Below, piece after piece: positions 16,537 through 24,900 of a DNA stretch of 64,000 nt. A model generated the notes under the pieces. It had not been told where the DNA came from, made no database searches, and saw only the letters and a list, made by a program, of their open reading frames with translations. The translations under genes were made by a program, and so were the position numbers. Each line of letters opens with the position of its first letter. The first letter of the stretch is position 1. Origin of the DNA: Buchananella sp. 14KM1171 (GTDB lineage: Bacteria > Actinomycetota > Actinomycetes > Actinomycetales > Actinomycetaceae); the NCBI RefSeq assembly GCF_041380365.1, contig NZ_CP159981.1:1364001-1428000 (forward strand), in the 5' to 3' direction.

Positions 16537-17046
16537 ATGGGTGAGTTTGAGGCAATGTCTTTAGAGCGGTGTGTGGCTACGGTTAGGGCGTGGACGGAAG
16601 CTCCCTGGCCGCTTACGACAGAACAGGGGCGGGCCATCTGTTCGAAATTGGGTTGGGTAGAGGATCTGGAAAAGCCGACGTTCTTTTACGTCGGGCTCGG
16701 CGATAGGTCAAAACGCGATGCGTACTTTTTGGTCCACGATGGTGGTGTTTGGTCGGCTGTGTTTCAGCTGACCACTCGTGTTTCCCCAGAGGATGAGCAA
16801 AGTCACGGTCAAACTGTTCTGGAGCTGAGTTATTCGCTGATAGGTGAGTTGACGCGATTGTATGGGACTCCTTTTGTTGAGGGGAGCCCGTTGGAAATAG
16901 AAAGAGTCCAGTGGGATTTGGCTAACGGTGTGGCCATCCACTATGCGCCAAATACGACGGTTTTAGTGGTCTTCATCGACTCTCCCGCCAGGACGGCATT
17001 ACTGGATGATCCGCGTGCGGACCCGAACCCGGACGAGCGCTTGTAA
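16537..17046 (+). CDS. Putative immunity protein A3 (family A)
   Basis: A 169-residue family-A paralogue. The first half carries LGWVEDLEKPTFFYVGLGDR (shared with A4, A7 and, with changes, A8). The second half (YGTPFVEGSPLEIERVQWDL) is shared with A6. Start ATG 16537, with GAGGTGAG upstream. It lies 44 bp after A2, in the same orientation, and so probably in one transcript. Confidence 0.72.
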   Translation: MGEFEAMSLERCVATVRAWTEAPWPLTTEQGRAICSKLGWVEDLEKPTFFYVGLGDRSKRDAYFLVHDGGVWSAVFQLTTRVSPEDEQSHGQTVLELSYSLIGELTRLYGTPFVEGSPLEIERVQWDLANGVAIHYAPNTTVLVVFIDSPARTALLDDPRADPNPDERL

Positions 17047-17093
17047 CGCGCCGGGGTCTGCCGTGGGCGACGGTTGTATGGAGGTGAGTGCTG

Positions 17094-17603
17094 ATGGGTG
17101 AGTTTGAGGCAATGTCCCTAGAGCGGTGTGTGGCTACGGTTAGGGCGTGGGCGGACGCGCCCTGGCCGCTTACGCCAGAACAGGGGCGGGCCATCTGTTC
17201 GAAACTGGGTTGGGTAGAGGATCTGGAAAAGCCGACCTTCTTTTACGTCGGGCTCGGTGATCGATCAAAACGCGATGCGTACTTTTCGGTCCACGACGGT
17301 GGTGTTTGGTCGGCTGTGTTCCAGCTGACCACTCGTGTTTCCTCGGAGGATGTGCAAAGCCATGGTCAAGCCGTTCTGGAGTTGACCAACGCATTGACTG
17401 AAGAGTTGACGATGTTGTACGGGAACCCGCAGTGCGGATTGACGGAATCGGGAAAGAAAACGGTTGACTGGAGATTGTCTAACGGTGTGGTAATCGGCTA
17501 TGCGGCAAACACGACGGTATTAATGGTCTTCATCGACTCTCCCGCCAGGACGGCATTAATGGATGATCCGCGCAGTGATCCGAACCCGGACGAGCGTTTG
17601 TAG
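17094..17603 (+). CDS. Putative immunity protein A4 (family A, mosaic)
   Basis: A 169-residue paralogue whose first ~85 residues match A3 (LEKPTFFYVGLGDRSKRDAY) while the remainder matches A2 almost exactly (ELTNALTEELTMLYGNPQCG onward), as does the DNA after the stop (GCGCGCGAAGTGCCGTGCGC). This is a recombinant of the two neighbours. Start ATG 17094, with GGAGGTGAG upstream. Role as for the other A genes: probable cytoplasmic immunity. Confidence 0.72.
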   Translation: MGEFEAMSLERCVATVRAWADAPWPLTPEQGRAICSKLGWVEDLEKPTFFYVGLGDRSKRDAYFSVHDGGVWSAVFQLTTRVSSEDVQSHGQAVLELTNALTEELTMLYGNPQCGLTESGKKTVDWRLSNGVVIGYAANTTVLMVFIDSPARTALMDDPRSDPNPDERL

Positions 17604-17647
17604 CGCGCGAAGTGCCGTGCGCGACGGTTGTATGGAGGTGAGTGCTG

Positions 17648-18157
17648 ATGGGTGAGTTTGAGGCAATGTCCCTAGAGCGGTGTGTGGCTACGGTTAGGGC
17701 GTGGGCGGACGCTCCCTGGCCGCTCACGCCGGAAGATGGGCAGGCTATTTGCTCGGAACTTGGCTGGATGATGGATCCAGAAAAGGAGAAGTTCTATTTT
17801 ACCGGACTGGGTGATAGTTGGAAGCGGGACGCGTCCCTTACCGTCCGGGACGGTGATGTTTGGTCGGTTCTGTTTCAGCTGACCACTCGCGTTTCCCCTG
17901 AGGATGCCCAAAGCCACGGTCAAACCGTTCTGGAGCTGACCAGTGCGCTGACTGATGAGTTGACGGTATTGTATGGGAGCCCGTTACGCGAATTCACTAA
18001 GTCGGGGAAGGAAAGGTTCCAGTGGGACTTGGCTAATGGCGTGTCCATCCACTATGCGGCAAATACTACGGTTCTCCTGGTTTTCATAGATTCCCCTGCT
18101 AATACAGCTTTGTTGGCTGACCCGCGTGCGGATCCGAACCCGGACGAGCGTTTGTAG
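17648..18157 (+). CDS. Putative immunity protein A5 (family A)
   Basis: A 169-residue paralogue. The first half follows the A2/A6 type (MMDPEKEKFYFTGLGDSWKR). The second half is private to this copy (LYGSPLREFTKSGKERFQWD). Start ATG 17648, with GGAGGTGAG 8-9 nt upstream. The next gene downstream is the split family-B gene, repeating the A-B order seen at the head of the array. Confidence 0.72.
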   Translation: MGEFEAMSLERCVATVRAWADAPWPLTPEDGQAICSELGWMMDPEKEKFYFTGLGDSWKRDASLTVRDGDVWSVLFQLTTRVSPEDAQSHGQTVLELTSALTDELTVLYGSPLREFTKSGKERFQWDLANGVSIHYAANTTVLLVFIDSPANTALLADPRADPNPDERL

Positions 18158-18224
18158 TGCGCTGGTAGTCCTGCGTGCTAGTCGCTGCTATGTCTTAGTC
18201 GGGTAGTCGAGATTGGGTGGGTCA

Positions 18225-18527
18225 GTGAAGCGATTTGAGAATGTTACAGTCGGCGAAGATGGCGTGATCAGAACTTATAGTCCGCAACATGCCCCGAAGA
18301 GGTTTGCTGACGATTTCGAGTTGGATCTCAAGTCAAGACTTTTTGACGGCAAGCGTATTTTCTCTATGATTGCGTGGGCTGGGCCGGACGAGGTGCATCC
18401 ATACAATGTGCGTAAGAATTCGTATCATCGAGGTAATTACATGCAGTGCGGTGGTTCTACTGCGGCGATGACGGTTGAGGTGCGGGTGACGCACCCGAAT
18501 AAGTCGTTCGAGCATTACGTGGTGGCG
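18225..18527 (+). pseudogene. Family-B immunity gene B2, 5' part, split by an IS
   Basis: The frame opens at GTG 18225 and matches B1 and B3 up to YVVA, where the insertion sequence begins at 18528. In the left half, translation would end at TGA 18537-18539 inside the element, giving about 104 residues lacking the conserved C-terminus. Removing the element and one copy of the 253-bp duplication restores a full-length gene ending at 20702, so the inactivation is recent and potentially reversible. Confidence 0.85.
18275..18527 (+). repeat. Target-site duplication, left copy (253 bp)
   Basis: From TTATAGTCCGCAAC to GTGGTGGCG, identical by eye to 20261-20513 on the other side of the insertion sequence. 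Long variable target duplications are a known trait of IS1634-type elements. Confidence 0.9.
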
Positions 18528-20260
18528 CCTGACTTTTGACACTTGGTATGGAGCTGGGTGGTTTGGGTCGGGTTTTCGTTGATTTTCTGCGGGTGTGGGG
18601 GTTGGTTTGGGTCACTAAGGGGGTGGCTATGATGAGGGTTTGTGAGCCCGTTCATCCGTCAAGTGCGTACTGCCTCGGGGGCCACGGCTGTGCAGATCGT
18701 GATCAAGGAAGGCCGGCGTAACAGGATTGTTGAGCACATTGGTTCGGCTCGTACGCCTGGCGAGCTTGCTGCCTTGGTCCAGATCGCACGGGAAAAGCTC
18801 CATCCTGGCCAGCTCGAGCTAGACCTGGACCTTTCATCGGGGTGGGCAGACTCCGCGCCGGGTGGCCTGGAGGACTACCGGCAGGCGGCCAGTAGCGCAG
18901 CGCGCGTGGTTGGCCACCGTAGCGGCTTGTTGTGGCAGATCCTTTGCGATGCTTGGCGGGATCTTGGCTTTGACCAAGCGGTAGGCGATGAGGCCTTCAA
19001 ACAGATTGTCCTGGCCCGGCTGATCGAACCCACCAGCAAGAGCGCTATAGCAGCAATGTTGACCAGCCTGGGGCTGGAATCCTTTGACTCACGCACCCAC
19101 TTTCGTGCCCTGGCCCGTTGTGTGGAGCGTGATTACCGCTGCGCTTTGGCTCGCGCGGCTTTGGCGCATTGCCTGGCGTATGGGGATGTGTCCTTGGTGT
19201 TGTACGACGTGACTACCTTGTACTTCGAAGTCGAGGAAGAAGACGCGCTACGCAAGGTCGGTTACTCCAAGGAACGCCGCGTCGATCCCCAGATCCTGGT
19301 CGGCCTGCTGGTAGACCGCAACGGTTTTCCCCTAGAGGCCTCCTGTTGGGAGGGCAACAAGTGCGAAACCCATACCCTCATCCCCACCATCGAGGCCTTC
19401 AAGCAACGCGCTGGGGTGGAAAACCTGGTGGTGGTAGCTGATGCTGGCATGCTCTCTCGGGCTAACTTGCAAGCCCTCAACGAGGCTGGCTACGGCTTCA
19501 TTGTCGGGGCCAGGCAGACCAAAGCACCCCTGGACCTCCAAGCGCATTTCTTCTGGCACGGGGACTACTTCACTGATGGGCAGATCATTGAGACCATCAC
19601 CCCACGCCACGCCGGCAAACAAGAACGCGATCAGCGCCTCAAGGCCGAACCGGTCTGGCACCCACAAACACACCCGGGCTCGTGGCGGGCGATCTGGGTC
19701 TACTCATCAAAGCGTGCCGCCAGGGACAACAAGACCCTTACTCTCCAGGAGAACCGGGCTAGAGCCATCGTTGCTGGGGAAAAAGCTATGCGCTCAGCCA
19801 GGTTCGTCACCACTAGCTCCCAAGGAAGGGGCCTGGATGAAAAGGCCCTGGCCAGGGCGCGGCGTCTAGTCGGGCTTAAGGGCTATGTCACCAACATCCC
19901 AGCCCAGTCCATGAGCGCGGCCGAAATTGTGGCTGACTACCACGATCTGTGGAAGGTGGAACAGTCCTTTCGCATATCCAAACACGATCTACGCGCCCGC
20001 CCGGTCTTCCACCACACCCACCAATCCATCCAGGCTCACCTGACCGTGGTAACCGCTGCCCTGGCCATAGCCCGCCACCTACAGACCCGAACCGGCCTGT
20101 CCATCAAGAAGATCATCCAGGCCCTCAGGCCCGTCATTGACGTCACCATCAACATCAACGGACACGAACTCACAGCCACCAGCCAACCCCAAGGCCAAGC
20201 CGCCAACATCCTGGCCAGCCTCACCAACAAAATGGGTCACTAACGGTGTCAAAAGTCAGG
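18528..20260 (+). mobile_element. IS1634-like insertion sequence (IS4 superfamily)
   Basis: A 1733-bp element bounded by perfect 15-bp inverted repeats, CCTGACTTTTGACAC at 18528-18542 and GTGTCAAAAGTCAGG at 20246-20260, with one transposase gene. It is flanked by a 253-bp direct duplication of the target, in family-B immunity gene B2. The intact frame, perfect ends and perfect duplication point to recent transposition. Confidence 0.93.
18642..20243 (+). CDS. IS1634-family transposase
   Basis: A 533-residue DDE transposase. Candidate catalytic residues are D in VLYDVTTLYFE (about residue 188), D in VVVADAGMLSRAN, and E in HDLWKVEQSFRISKHDLRARPVFHH, the usual IS4/IS1634 arrangement with a long beta-strand insertion before the glutamate. 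The C-terminus (HLTVVTAALAIARHLQ) is typical of the family. Start GTG 18642 follows GATGAGGG by about 6 nt. The gene fills most of the element and its stop lies 3 nt before the right end region. No frameshift is seen, so it should be active. Confidence 0.93.
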   Translation: MSPFIRQVRTASGATAVQIVIKEGRRNRIVEHIGSARTPGELAALVQIAREKLHPGQLELDLDLSSGWADSAPGGLEDYRQAASSAARVVGHRSGLLWQILCDAWRDLGFDQAVGDEAFKQIVLARLIEPTSKSAIAAMLTSLGLESFDSRTHFRALARCVERDYRCALARAALAHCLAYGDVSLVLYDVTTLYFEVEEEDALRKVGYSKERRVDPQILVGLLVDRNGFPLEASCWEGNKCETHTLIPTIEAFKQRAGVENLVVVADAGMLSRANLQALNEAGYGFIVGARQTKAPLDLQAHFFWHGDYFTDGQIIETITPRHAGKQERDQRLKAEPVWHPQTHPGSWRAIWVYSSKRAARDNKTLTLQENRARAIVAGEKAMRSARFVTTSSQGRGLDEKALARARRLVGLKGYVTNIPAQSMSAAEIVADYHDLWKVEQSFRISKHDLRARPVFHHTHQSIQAHLTVVTAALAIARHLQTRTGLSIKKIIQALRPVIDVTININGHELTATSQPQGQAANILASLTNKMGH

Positions 20261-20513
20261 TTATAGTCCGCAACATGCCCCGAAGAGGTTTGCTGACGAT
20301 TTCGAGTTGGATCTCAAGTCAAGACTTTTTGACGGCAAGCGTATTTTCTCTATGATTGCGTGGGCTGGGCCGGACGAGGTGCATCCATACAATGTGCGTA
20401 AGAATTCGTATCATCGAGGTAATTACATGCAGTGCGGTGGTTCTACTGCGGCGATGACGGTTGAGGTGCGGGTGACGCACCCGAATAAGTCGTTCGAGCA
20501 TTACGTGGTGGCG
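20261..20513 (+). repeat. Target-site duplication, right copy (253 bp)
   Basis: Exact copy of 18275-18527, immediately after the right inverted repeat, and continuing directly into the 3' part of gene B2. Confidence 0.9.
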
Positions 20514-20702
20514 CGGGAGCCTGTGCGGGATCCGGGGGCGTGGACCACGATTTCGTGGGATAACGGGGGTGAGGAGCCGTTCGTGGTGCGTCTGCACCCG
20601 GAGGAGGTCTTCACGGGCGAGCAGGCCGCGAAGGTGTTTCGGGACTACATTGAGCGCGACCAGCTGCCACCCGACGAGTTGCTGCGCCGCGTCGACATTT
20701 GA
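20261..20702 (+). pseudogene. Family-B immunity gene B2, 3' part
   Basis: Continues the frame of the split gene: it contains the duplicated middle and the unique C-terminus ending RRVDI (B1 and B3 end RRVYI). An internal ATG at 20307 could give a 131-residue N-truncated product lacking the first ~35 residues, but there is no clear ribosome binding site, so expression is doubtful. Confidence 0.82.
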
Positions 20703-20755
20703 GCCATGTCCGCTCGGCGAGTGCGTTAGTTGCTGTTGTATGGAGGTGAGCGCCA

Positions 20756-21265
20756 ATGAGTGAGTTTGAGGCGATGTCGTTAGAGTGGTGCGTGGCTACG
20801 GTTAGGGCGTGGGCGGAAGCTCCCTGGCCGCTCACACCAGAACAGGGGCGGGCTATCTGCTCGGAACTCGGCTGGATGATGGATCCAGAAAAGGAGAAGT
20901 TCTATTTCACCGGACTGGGTGATAGTTGGAAGCGGGACGCGTCCCTTACTGTCCGGGACGGTGGCGTTTGGTCGCTTTTGTTCCAGCTGACCACTCGCGT
21001 TTCCCCGGAGGGTGCCCAAAGCCACGGTCAAGCCGTTCTGGAGCTGAGTTATTCGCTGATAGGTGAGTTGACGCGATTGTATGGGACTCCTTTTGTTGAG
21101 GGAAGCCCGTTGGAAATAGAAAGAGTCCAGTGGGATTTGGCTAACGGTGTGGCCATCCACTATGCGCCAAATACGACGGTTTTAGTGGTCTTCATCGACT
21201 CTCCCGCCAGGCGGGCTCTGCTGGCTGACCCGCGTGCGGATCCGAACCCGGACGAGCGTTTGTAG
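20756..21265 (+). CDS. Putative immunity protein A6 (family A, mosaic)
   Basis: The last A gene of locus 1, 169 residues. The first half is of the A2/A5 type (MMDPEKEKFYFTGLGDSWKR), the second half of the A3 type (LSYSLIGELTRLYGTPFVEG), so it is another recombinant. ATG 20756, with GGAGGTGAG upstream, is the only possible start here and fixes the start of the other members. No terminator is obvious before the convergent manA gene. Confidence 0.72.
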   Translation: MSEFEAMSLEWCVATVRAWAEAPWPLTPEQGRAICSELGWMMDPEKEKFYFTGLGDSWKRDASLTVRDGGVWSLLFQLTTRVSPEGAQSHGQAVLELSYSLIGELTRLYGTPFVEGSPLEIERVQWDLANGVAIHYAPNTTVLVVFIDSPARRALLADPRADPNPDERL

Positions 21266-21343
21266 CACGCCCCGCCTCGGCCTGCCCGGTCGTGCGACGC
21301 GATGTGCAGCGTGGCACCTCAGCCCGCCACGACTCGTAGTTAG

Positions 21344-22744
21344 CTACGGAACGCCGGCCTGAATGAGGGTGCCGGGGCCGCTCACCCGCACCCGACCGCA
21401 GCTGGCGGCCACAAAGGCGGCCTGTCCTCGTTTCAACTCCAACTCGGTCCAGGGGCGTGCCGGGTCGTCGGCCTCCCAGGCCTCCCCAGGGTCTTCGCCC
21501 CAGGTTTCGGCAGGGGGGTCGGCGGGAACGTCGGGGTAGGGGGCGCAGTCGCACAGGCCACCGGCGGCGTCGGCCGGCTCGACCTCGGCGGCAGCGTCGT
21601 TCCCGTTCCCGTTCGTCCCGTTCTGGGCGGCCACGAAGGCGGCAGAGGGCCGCACGCGCACCTTCACCTCCCCCTCGGTGCATAGCAGAATGCGGGGGCC
21701 GCCGCCCGGCACGCGAGTCTCCTCGCCGCCGGGGGTGACGCACAGCTCGAAGTCGTCCACCGGCGCGTAGTAGGTGCGGGTGCGCTGCCCGGCGCTCTCC
21801 GGCGCGATGCGCACTGGCGGAGCGGCTGTGGACTCCACGCAGGCCAGCATCTCGGTGACGTCCACGTGCTTGTTGGTCAGCCCCGCGCGCAGCACGTTGT
21901 CGGAGTCCGCCATGATCTCCACCCCGAAGCCGCTCAGGTAGGCGTGCACGGCCCCGGCCGGGACGTACAGTGCCTCGCCCGGCTGCAGGGTGACGGGGTT
22001 GAGCAGCATCGCGGCCACCACGCCCGGGTCGCCGGGGTAGGCCTGCGCCAGGCGGGCAACGATGCGGTCGGTGCGCTCGGAGGGTGACTTCCCCGCCGCC
22101 AGGCGCCTGGCCACGGCCCGCGCAAAGCTGTCCACGGCCTGCTTACTGGGTCGCGTCTCGGGTTGGATCAGGTAGGCAAAGGCCTCCCGCGGCCCGGTGC
22201 TGCCGGGCCTGGAGCGCACGATCCCGCGCAGCTTGGCCGCCAGCGGGTGGCCCAGCCCGGCCAGGAGCTCGGCGGCGCGGCGCGGCGCCCGGAAACCAGC
22301 CAGGGCCTCGAAGTGCTCCAGAGCCAGTAGCATCTCGGGCTTGTGGTTGCGGTCGTGGTAGGAGCGCTTGGGGTCGGTGCGGGGCACGCCGCGCTCGTCC
22401 TCCTCCGCGTAGCCCTGGGCGGCACGCTCGCGGGAGGGGTGCACCTGCAGGCTGAGTGGCGCGGCCGGGGCGATGAGCTTGAGCAGGTAGGGCAGGCGGG
22501 GACCGAACTGGTTTTGCACCGCCTCGCCCAGGCTGGTGCGGGTGGTGGTGAGGATGTGTGCGGCCAGGGTGCGCCCGGTCTCTAGCCGGGTGGCGCCGCG
22601 AGAGTGCGTGCCGTACCAGACCTCGGCGTACGGCTTGCCGTCGGTTTCCAGACCAAGGAAGGCAGGGATGGCGCTGGGCGAACCCCACGAGTAGTGCTGC
22701 ACCGCGCCGTGCAGCGCCAGCAGGGGGCTGGGCTCTTCTTGCAC
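21344..22744 (-). CDS. manA: Mannose-6-phosphate isomerase, class I
   Basis: Interconverts mannose-6-phosphate and fructose-6-phosphate, feeding GDP-mannose and glycan synthesis. The 466-residue zinc enzyme has HYSWGSPSAIPAFLG at the start, the metal-site segment SLQVHPSRERA, the NHKPEML motif, and the C-terminal substrate-site region GALYVPAGAVHAYLSGFGVEIMADSDNVLRAGL. It is longer than the ~390-residue enterobacterial enzyme; an insertion rich in Asn/Gly/Ala lies near residue 395. The start is GTG 22744. It is divergent from the methyltransferase gene with 51 bp between the starts. Confidence 0.93.
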   Translation of the reverse strand: MQEEPSPLLALHGAVQHYSWGSPSAIPAFLGLETDGKPYAEVWYGTHSRGATRLETGRTLAAHILTTTRTSLGEAVQNQFGPRLPYLLKLIAPAAPLSLQVHPSRERAAQGYAEEDERGVPRTDPKRSYHDRNHKPEMLLALEHFEALAGFRAPRRAAELLAGLGHPLAAKLRGIVRSRPGSTGPREAFAYLIQPETRPSKQAVDSFARAVARRLAAGKSPSERTDRIVARLAQAYPGDPGVVAAMLLNPVTLQPGEALYVPAGAVHAYLSGFGVEIMADSDNVLRAGLTNKHVDVTEMLACVESTAAPPVRIAPESAGQRTRTYYAPVDDFELCVTPGGEETRVPGGGPRILLCTEGEVKVRVRPSAAFVAAQNGTNGNGNDAAAEVEPADAAGGLCDCAPYPDVPADPPAETWGEDPGEAWEADDPARPWTELELKRGQAAFVAASCGRVRVSGPGTLIQAGVP

Positions 22745-22783
22745 CCGGCCAATCTACCGGGCGCCCATGCGAGGGAGGCAAAT

Positions 22784-22789
22784 TATTCT
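22784..22789 (+). promoter_or_regulatory. -10 element of a leaderless promoter (methyltransferase)
   Basis: TATTCT, then 6 nt, then ATG 22796. It decides between this ATG and a frame that stays open upstream to 22604, across manA. Confidence 0.5.
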
Positions 22790-22795
22790 GTCGCC

Positions 22796-24514
22796 ATGCA
22801 CGCAAAGCCTGCCTCCGCCGACGTTCCGCCCGCCCCGTCCCCCAGCCCGGTCGCCCGGAGCGCGAGCGTGCCACCGCCGGCGCCGCTCTCCCCGTGGGTG
22901 GGGCACCTGGCGGCCGACTTCGTTGCCGCAGGCTGGACGGTGAGCGGCTGCGAGCGGTACCTGGGGGCGCGGGAAATGGCGGCCTTGGCGCGCGAGCAGC
23001 GCACTGCGCTCCTCATGGCGGCCCGGGCGGTGGAGGCCGGCTCGCCCGCCCACGCCCTGGCCCTACTGACCCGCCTCTTCGTGTTGGGAGACCAGCTCAG
23101 CGCGCAGGAAGTGGCCCTAGCTTTGCCGCGCACCACGCTGGCCGGCGCGCTCGAACTCGGTCTGCTGGCGTCTCAATCGGCGGAATCGGCGCGGCCGGCC
23201 GCATACCGGGCCACCTGCTGCGTCGCCCCGCACCACCTGCACACCCGCGACTACTGGGTGGCCTCAGACCTCACCGAGCTGGCCAGCGGGCGCGCCTTGG
23301 GGGCAGATCACGTGCTGGGCGTGGGCGGAGCGTCGTCCACACTGGCGGCGTGGACCATCCGCGAGGCCGTGGCGGGAGGGCGGCACGGCGCGGTGGCGGA
23401 CGTGGGAACCGGATCCGGCATCCAGGCGCTTGCTGCGGCGCACCGGGCGGACGGCGTGCTGGCCACCGACATCTCCGAGCGTGCACTGCGCTTTGCCCGC
23501 TTTAACGTCGCGCTGGATGAAGCGGTCTGCGCGGTGCAGGGCCACGTGGACGACGCTGCCGCCAACCCCCGTGATCCCGCCGCTCCCCGCGCCGCCGCCA
23601 CCTCCCGCCCCGCGCCAATCCAGACGGCCCTGGGGTCCCTGCTGGAGCCGCTGGCCGGGCGGGAGTTTGACCTGATCGTGTCCAACCCGCCCTTCGTAAT
23701 CACGCCCCAGAACCTGGATCTGCCGTTGATGGAGTACCGTGACGGCGGCCTGGGTGGGGACGTGCTGGTCTCGCGTCTCCTGGCGTGCCTGCCGGCCCAC
23801 CTGGCCCCGGGCGGGGTGGCGCAGCTGCTGGCGAACTGGGAGCACCACGCGGGGCAGGAGTGGAGCGAGCGCGTGGAGAGCTGGCTGCCTAAAGGCATCA
23901 GCGCGTGGGTCATCCAGCGCGAGGTGCTGGACCCGGCCCAGTACGTGGAGATGTGGCTGCGCGACGGCGGCCTGGACCCGCGCACCGACCGCGCCGCCTA
24001 CGAGGCCAGCTACGAGCGCTGGCTGGCCGACTTCGACCGGCGCGGCGTGGACGCGATCGGCTTTGGCCAGGTGATTTTGCACCGGCCCGCCCGCGCCACC
24101 GACAGGACGTGGCGGCGGATCGAGGATGCCCCCGGGCTGGGCGCCCCCGACCCCGCAGCACACGTCCTGCTCACCTTGCGCGCCCGCGCCGTACTGGCCC
24201 AGTTGGACGACGCCTCTCTTGCCGCCCTGCCCCTGCGCCTATCTCCGGACGTGGTGGAGGAGCGCTACTACACCCCCGGCGCGGCCGACCCGCAGCTGGT
24301 GCGCCTGAGCCAGGGCGGTGGGCTGGCCCGCAAGGTGGTGCTGACCACCGCCCAGAGCGCCGTGGTGGGGGCCTGCGACGGCGAGCTCCCGGTCGGCGCG
24401 ATCATCGCCGCCGTGGCCCAGCTCTTGGAGGTCCCCGCCGCCGACGTGGCGGGCGAGGTGCTGGGGCTGCTGCGCACGCTGACAGAAGACGGGCTGCTGT
24501 TGCTGCCGGCCTGA
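22796..24514 (+). CDS. DUF7059-type N5-glutamine-like methyltransferase
   Basis: A 572-residue SAM-dependent methyltransferase. An N-terminal helical region (about residues 35-160, of the DUF7059 type) precedes the Rossmann domain, with motif I AVADVGTGSGIQALAAA, acidic ATDISERALRFA, and the catalytic FDLIVSNPPFVITPQN of the PrmC/HemK class (NPPF). The last ~200 residues include a winged-helix-like region ending in a repeat-free helical tail. The family methylates glutamine or nucleic-acid bases; the substrate here is unknown. Start ATG 22796 is supported by a TATTCT box 6 nt upstream. Confidence 0.85.
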   Translation: MHAKPASADVPPAPSPSPVARSASVPPPAPLSPWVGHLAADFVAAGWTVSGCERYLGAREMAALAREQRTALLMAARAVEAGSPAHALALLTRLFVLGDQLSAQEVALALPRTTLAGALELGLLASQSAESARPAAYRATCCVAPHHLHTRDYWVASDLTELASGRALGADHVLGVGGASSTLAAWTIREAVAGGRHGAVADVGTGSGIQALAAAHRADGVLATDISERALRFARFNVALDEAVCAVQGHVDDAAANPRDPAAPRAAATSRPAPIQTALGSLLEPLAGREFDLIVSNPPFVITPQNLDLPLMEYRDGGLGGDVLVSRLLACLPAHLAPGGVAQLLANWEHHAGQEWSERVESWLPKGISAWVIQREVLDPAQYVEMWLRDGGLDPRTDRAAYEASYERWLADFDRRGVDAIGFGQVILHRPARATDRTWRRIEDAPGLGAPDPAAHVLLTLRARAVLAQLDDASLAALPLRLSPDVVEERYYTPGAADPQLVRLSQGGGLARKVVLTTAQSAVVGACDGELPVGAIIAAVAQLLEVPAADVAGEVLGLLRTLTEDGLLLLPA

Positions 24515-24900
24515 GCATCGGGCGAGGCGACGCACTCTCCCAGGAAGGCTGTGCTGAATTGATTCTCCCGCTGACACGTTCTGACACGCGTCTTAGCCGT
24601 CAGTAAGTCCTAGGGGCACGCGACCTAGACGACGAGGCCTTTCCATTCTCTACGTCAGATGAGCTCCCAAGACTCCCGTGCCTGTAGCGCCGCGCGTGCC
24701 CAAACAGCGTGGAAGAGTTCCCGTCTGGTGGCGTCGGCCCACTTGGGCACCAGCACACCACCTCGAAGTGGCCACCAGTACACACTCGTTCGAGAAGAGC
24801 CGGTAATTCACTGTCTTGTGTTGGAGTCCCCGCGAAATGGGGAGGGGGACCATAAACTAGCCAGTGCGCAGCAGGCAGTGGCTTAATCCGTTGGGGGTTT
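24515..24900. other. Intergenic region before toxin 2
   Basis: The last 99 bp (24802-24900) duplicate the leader of toxin 1 (12770-12868). The rest, 24515-24801, has no gene I can support and no match to the region before toxin 1, so the left boundary of the duplicated locus is at 24802. Confidence 0.75.

Noticed and set aside
24610-24635. Fragment of repeat R1 (GCGACCTAGACGACGAGGCC)
   Set aside because: Only a single short box matches; no inverted partner.
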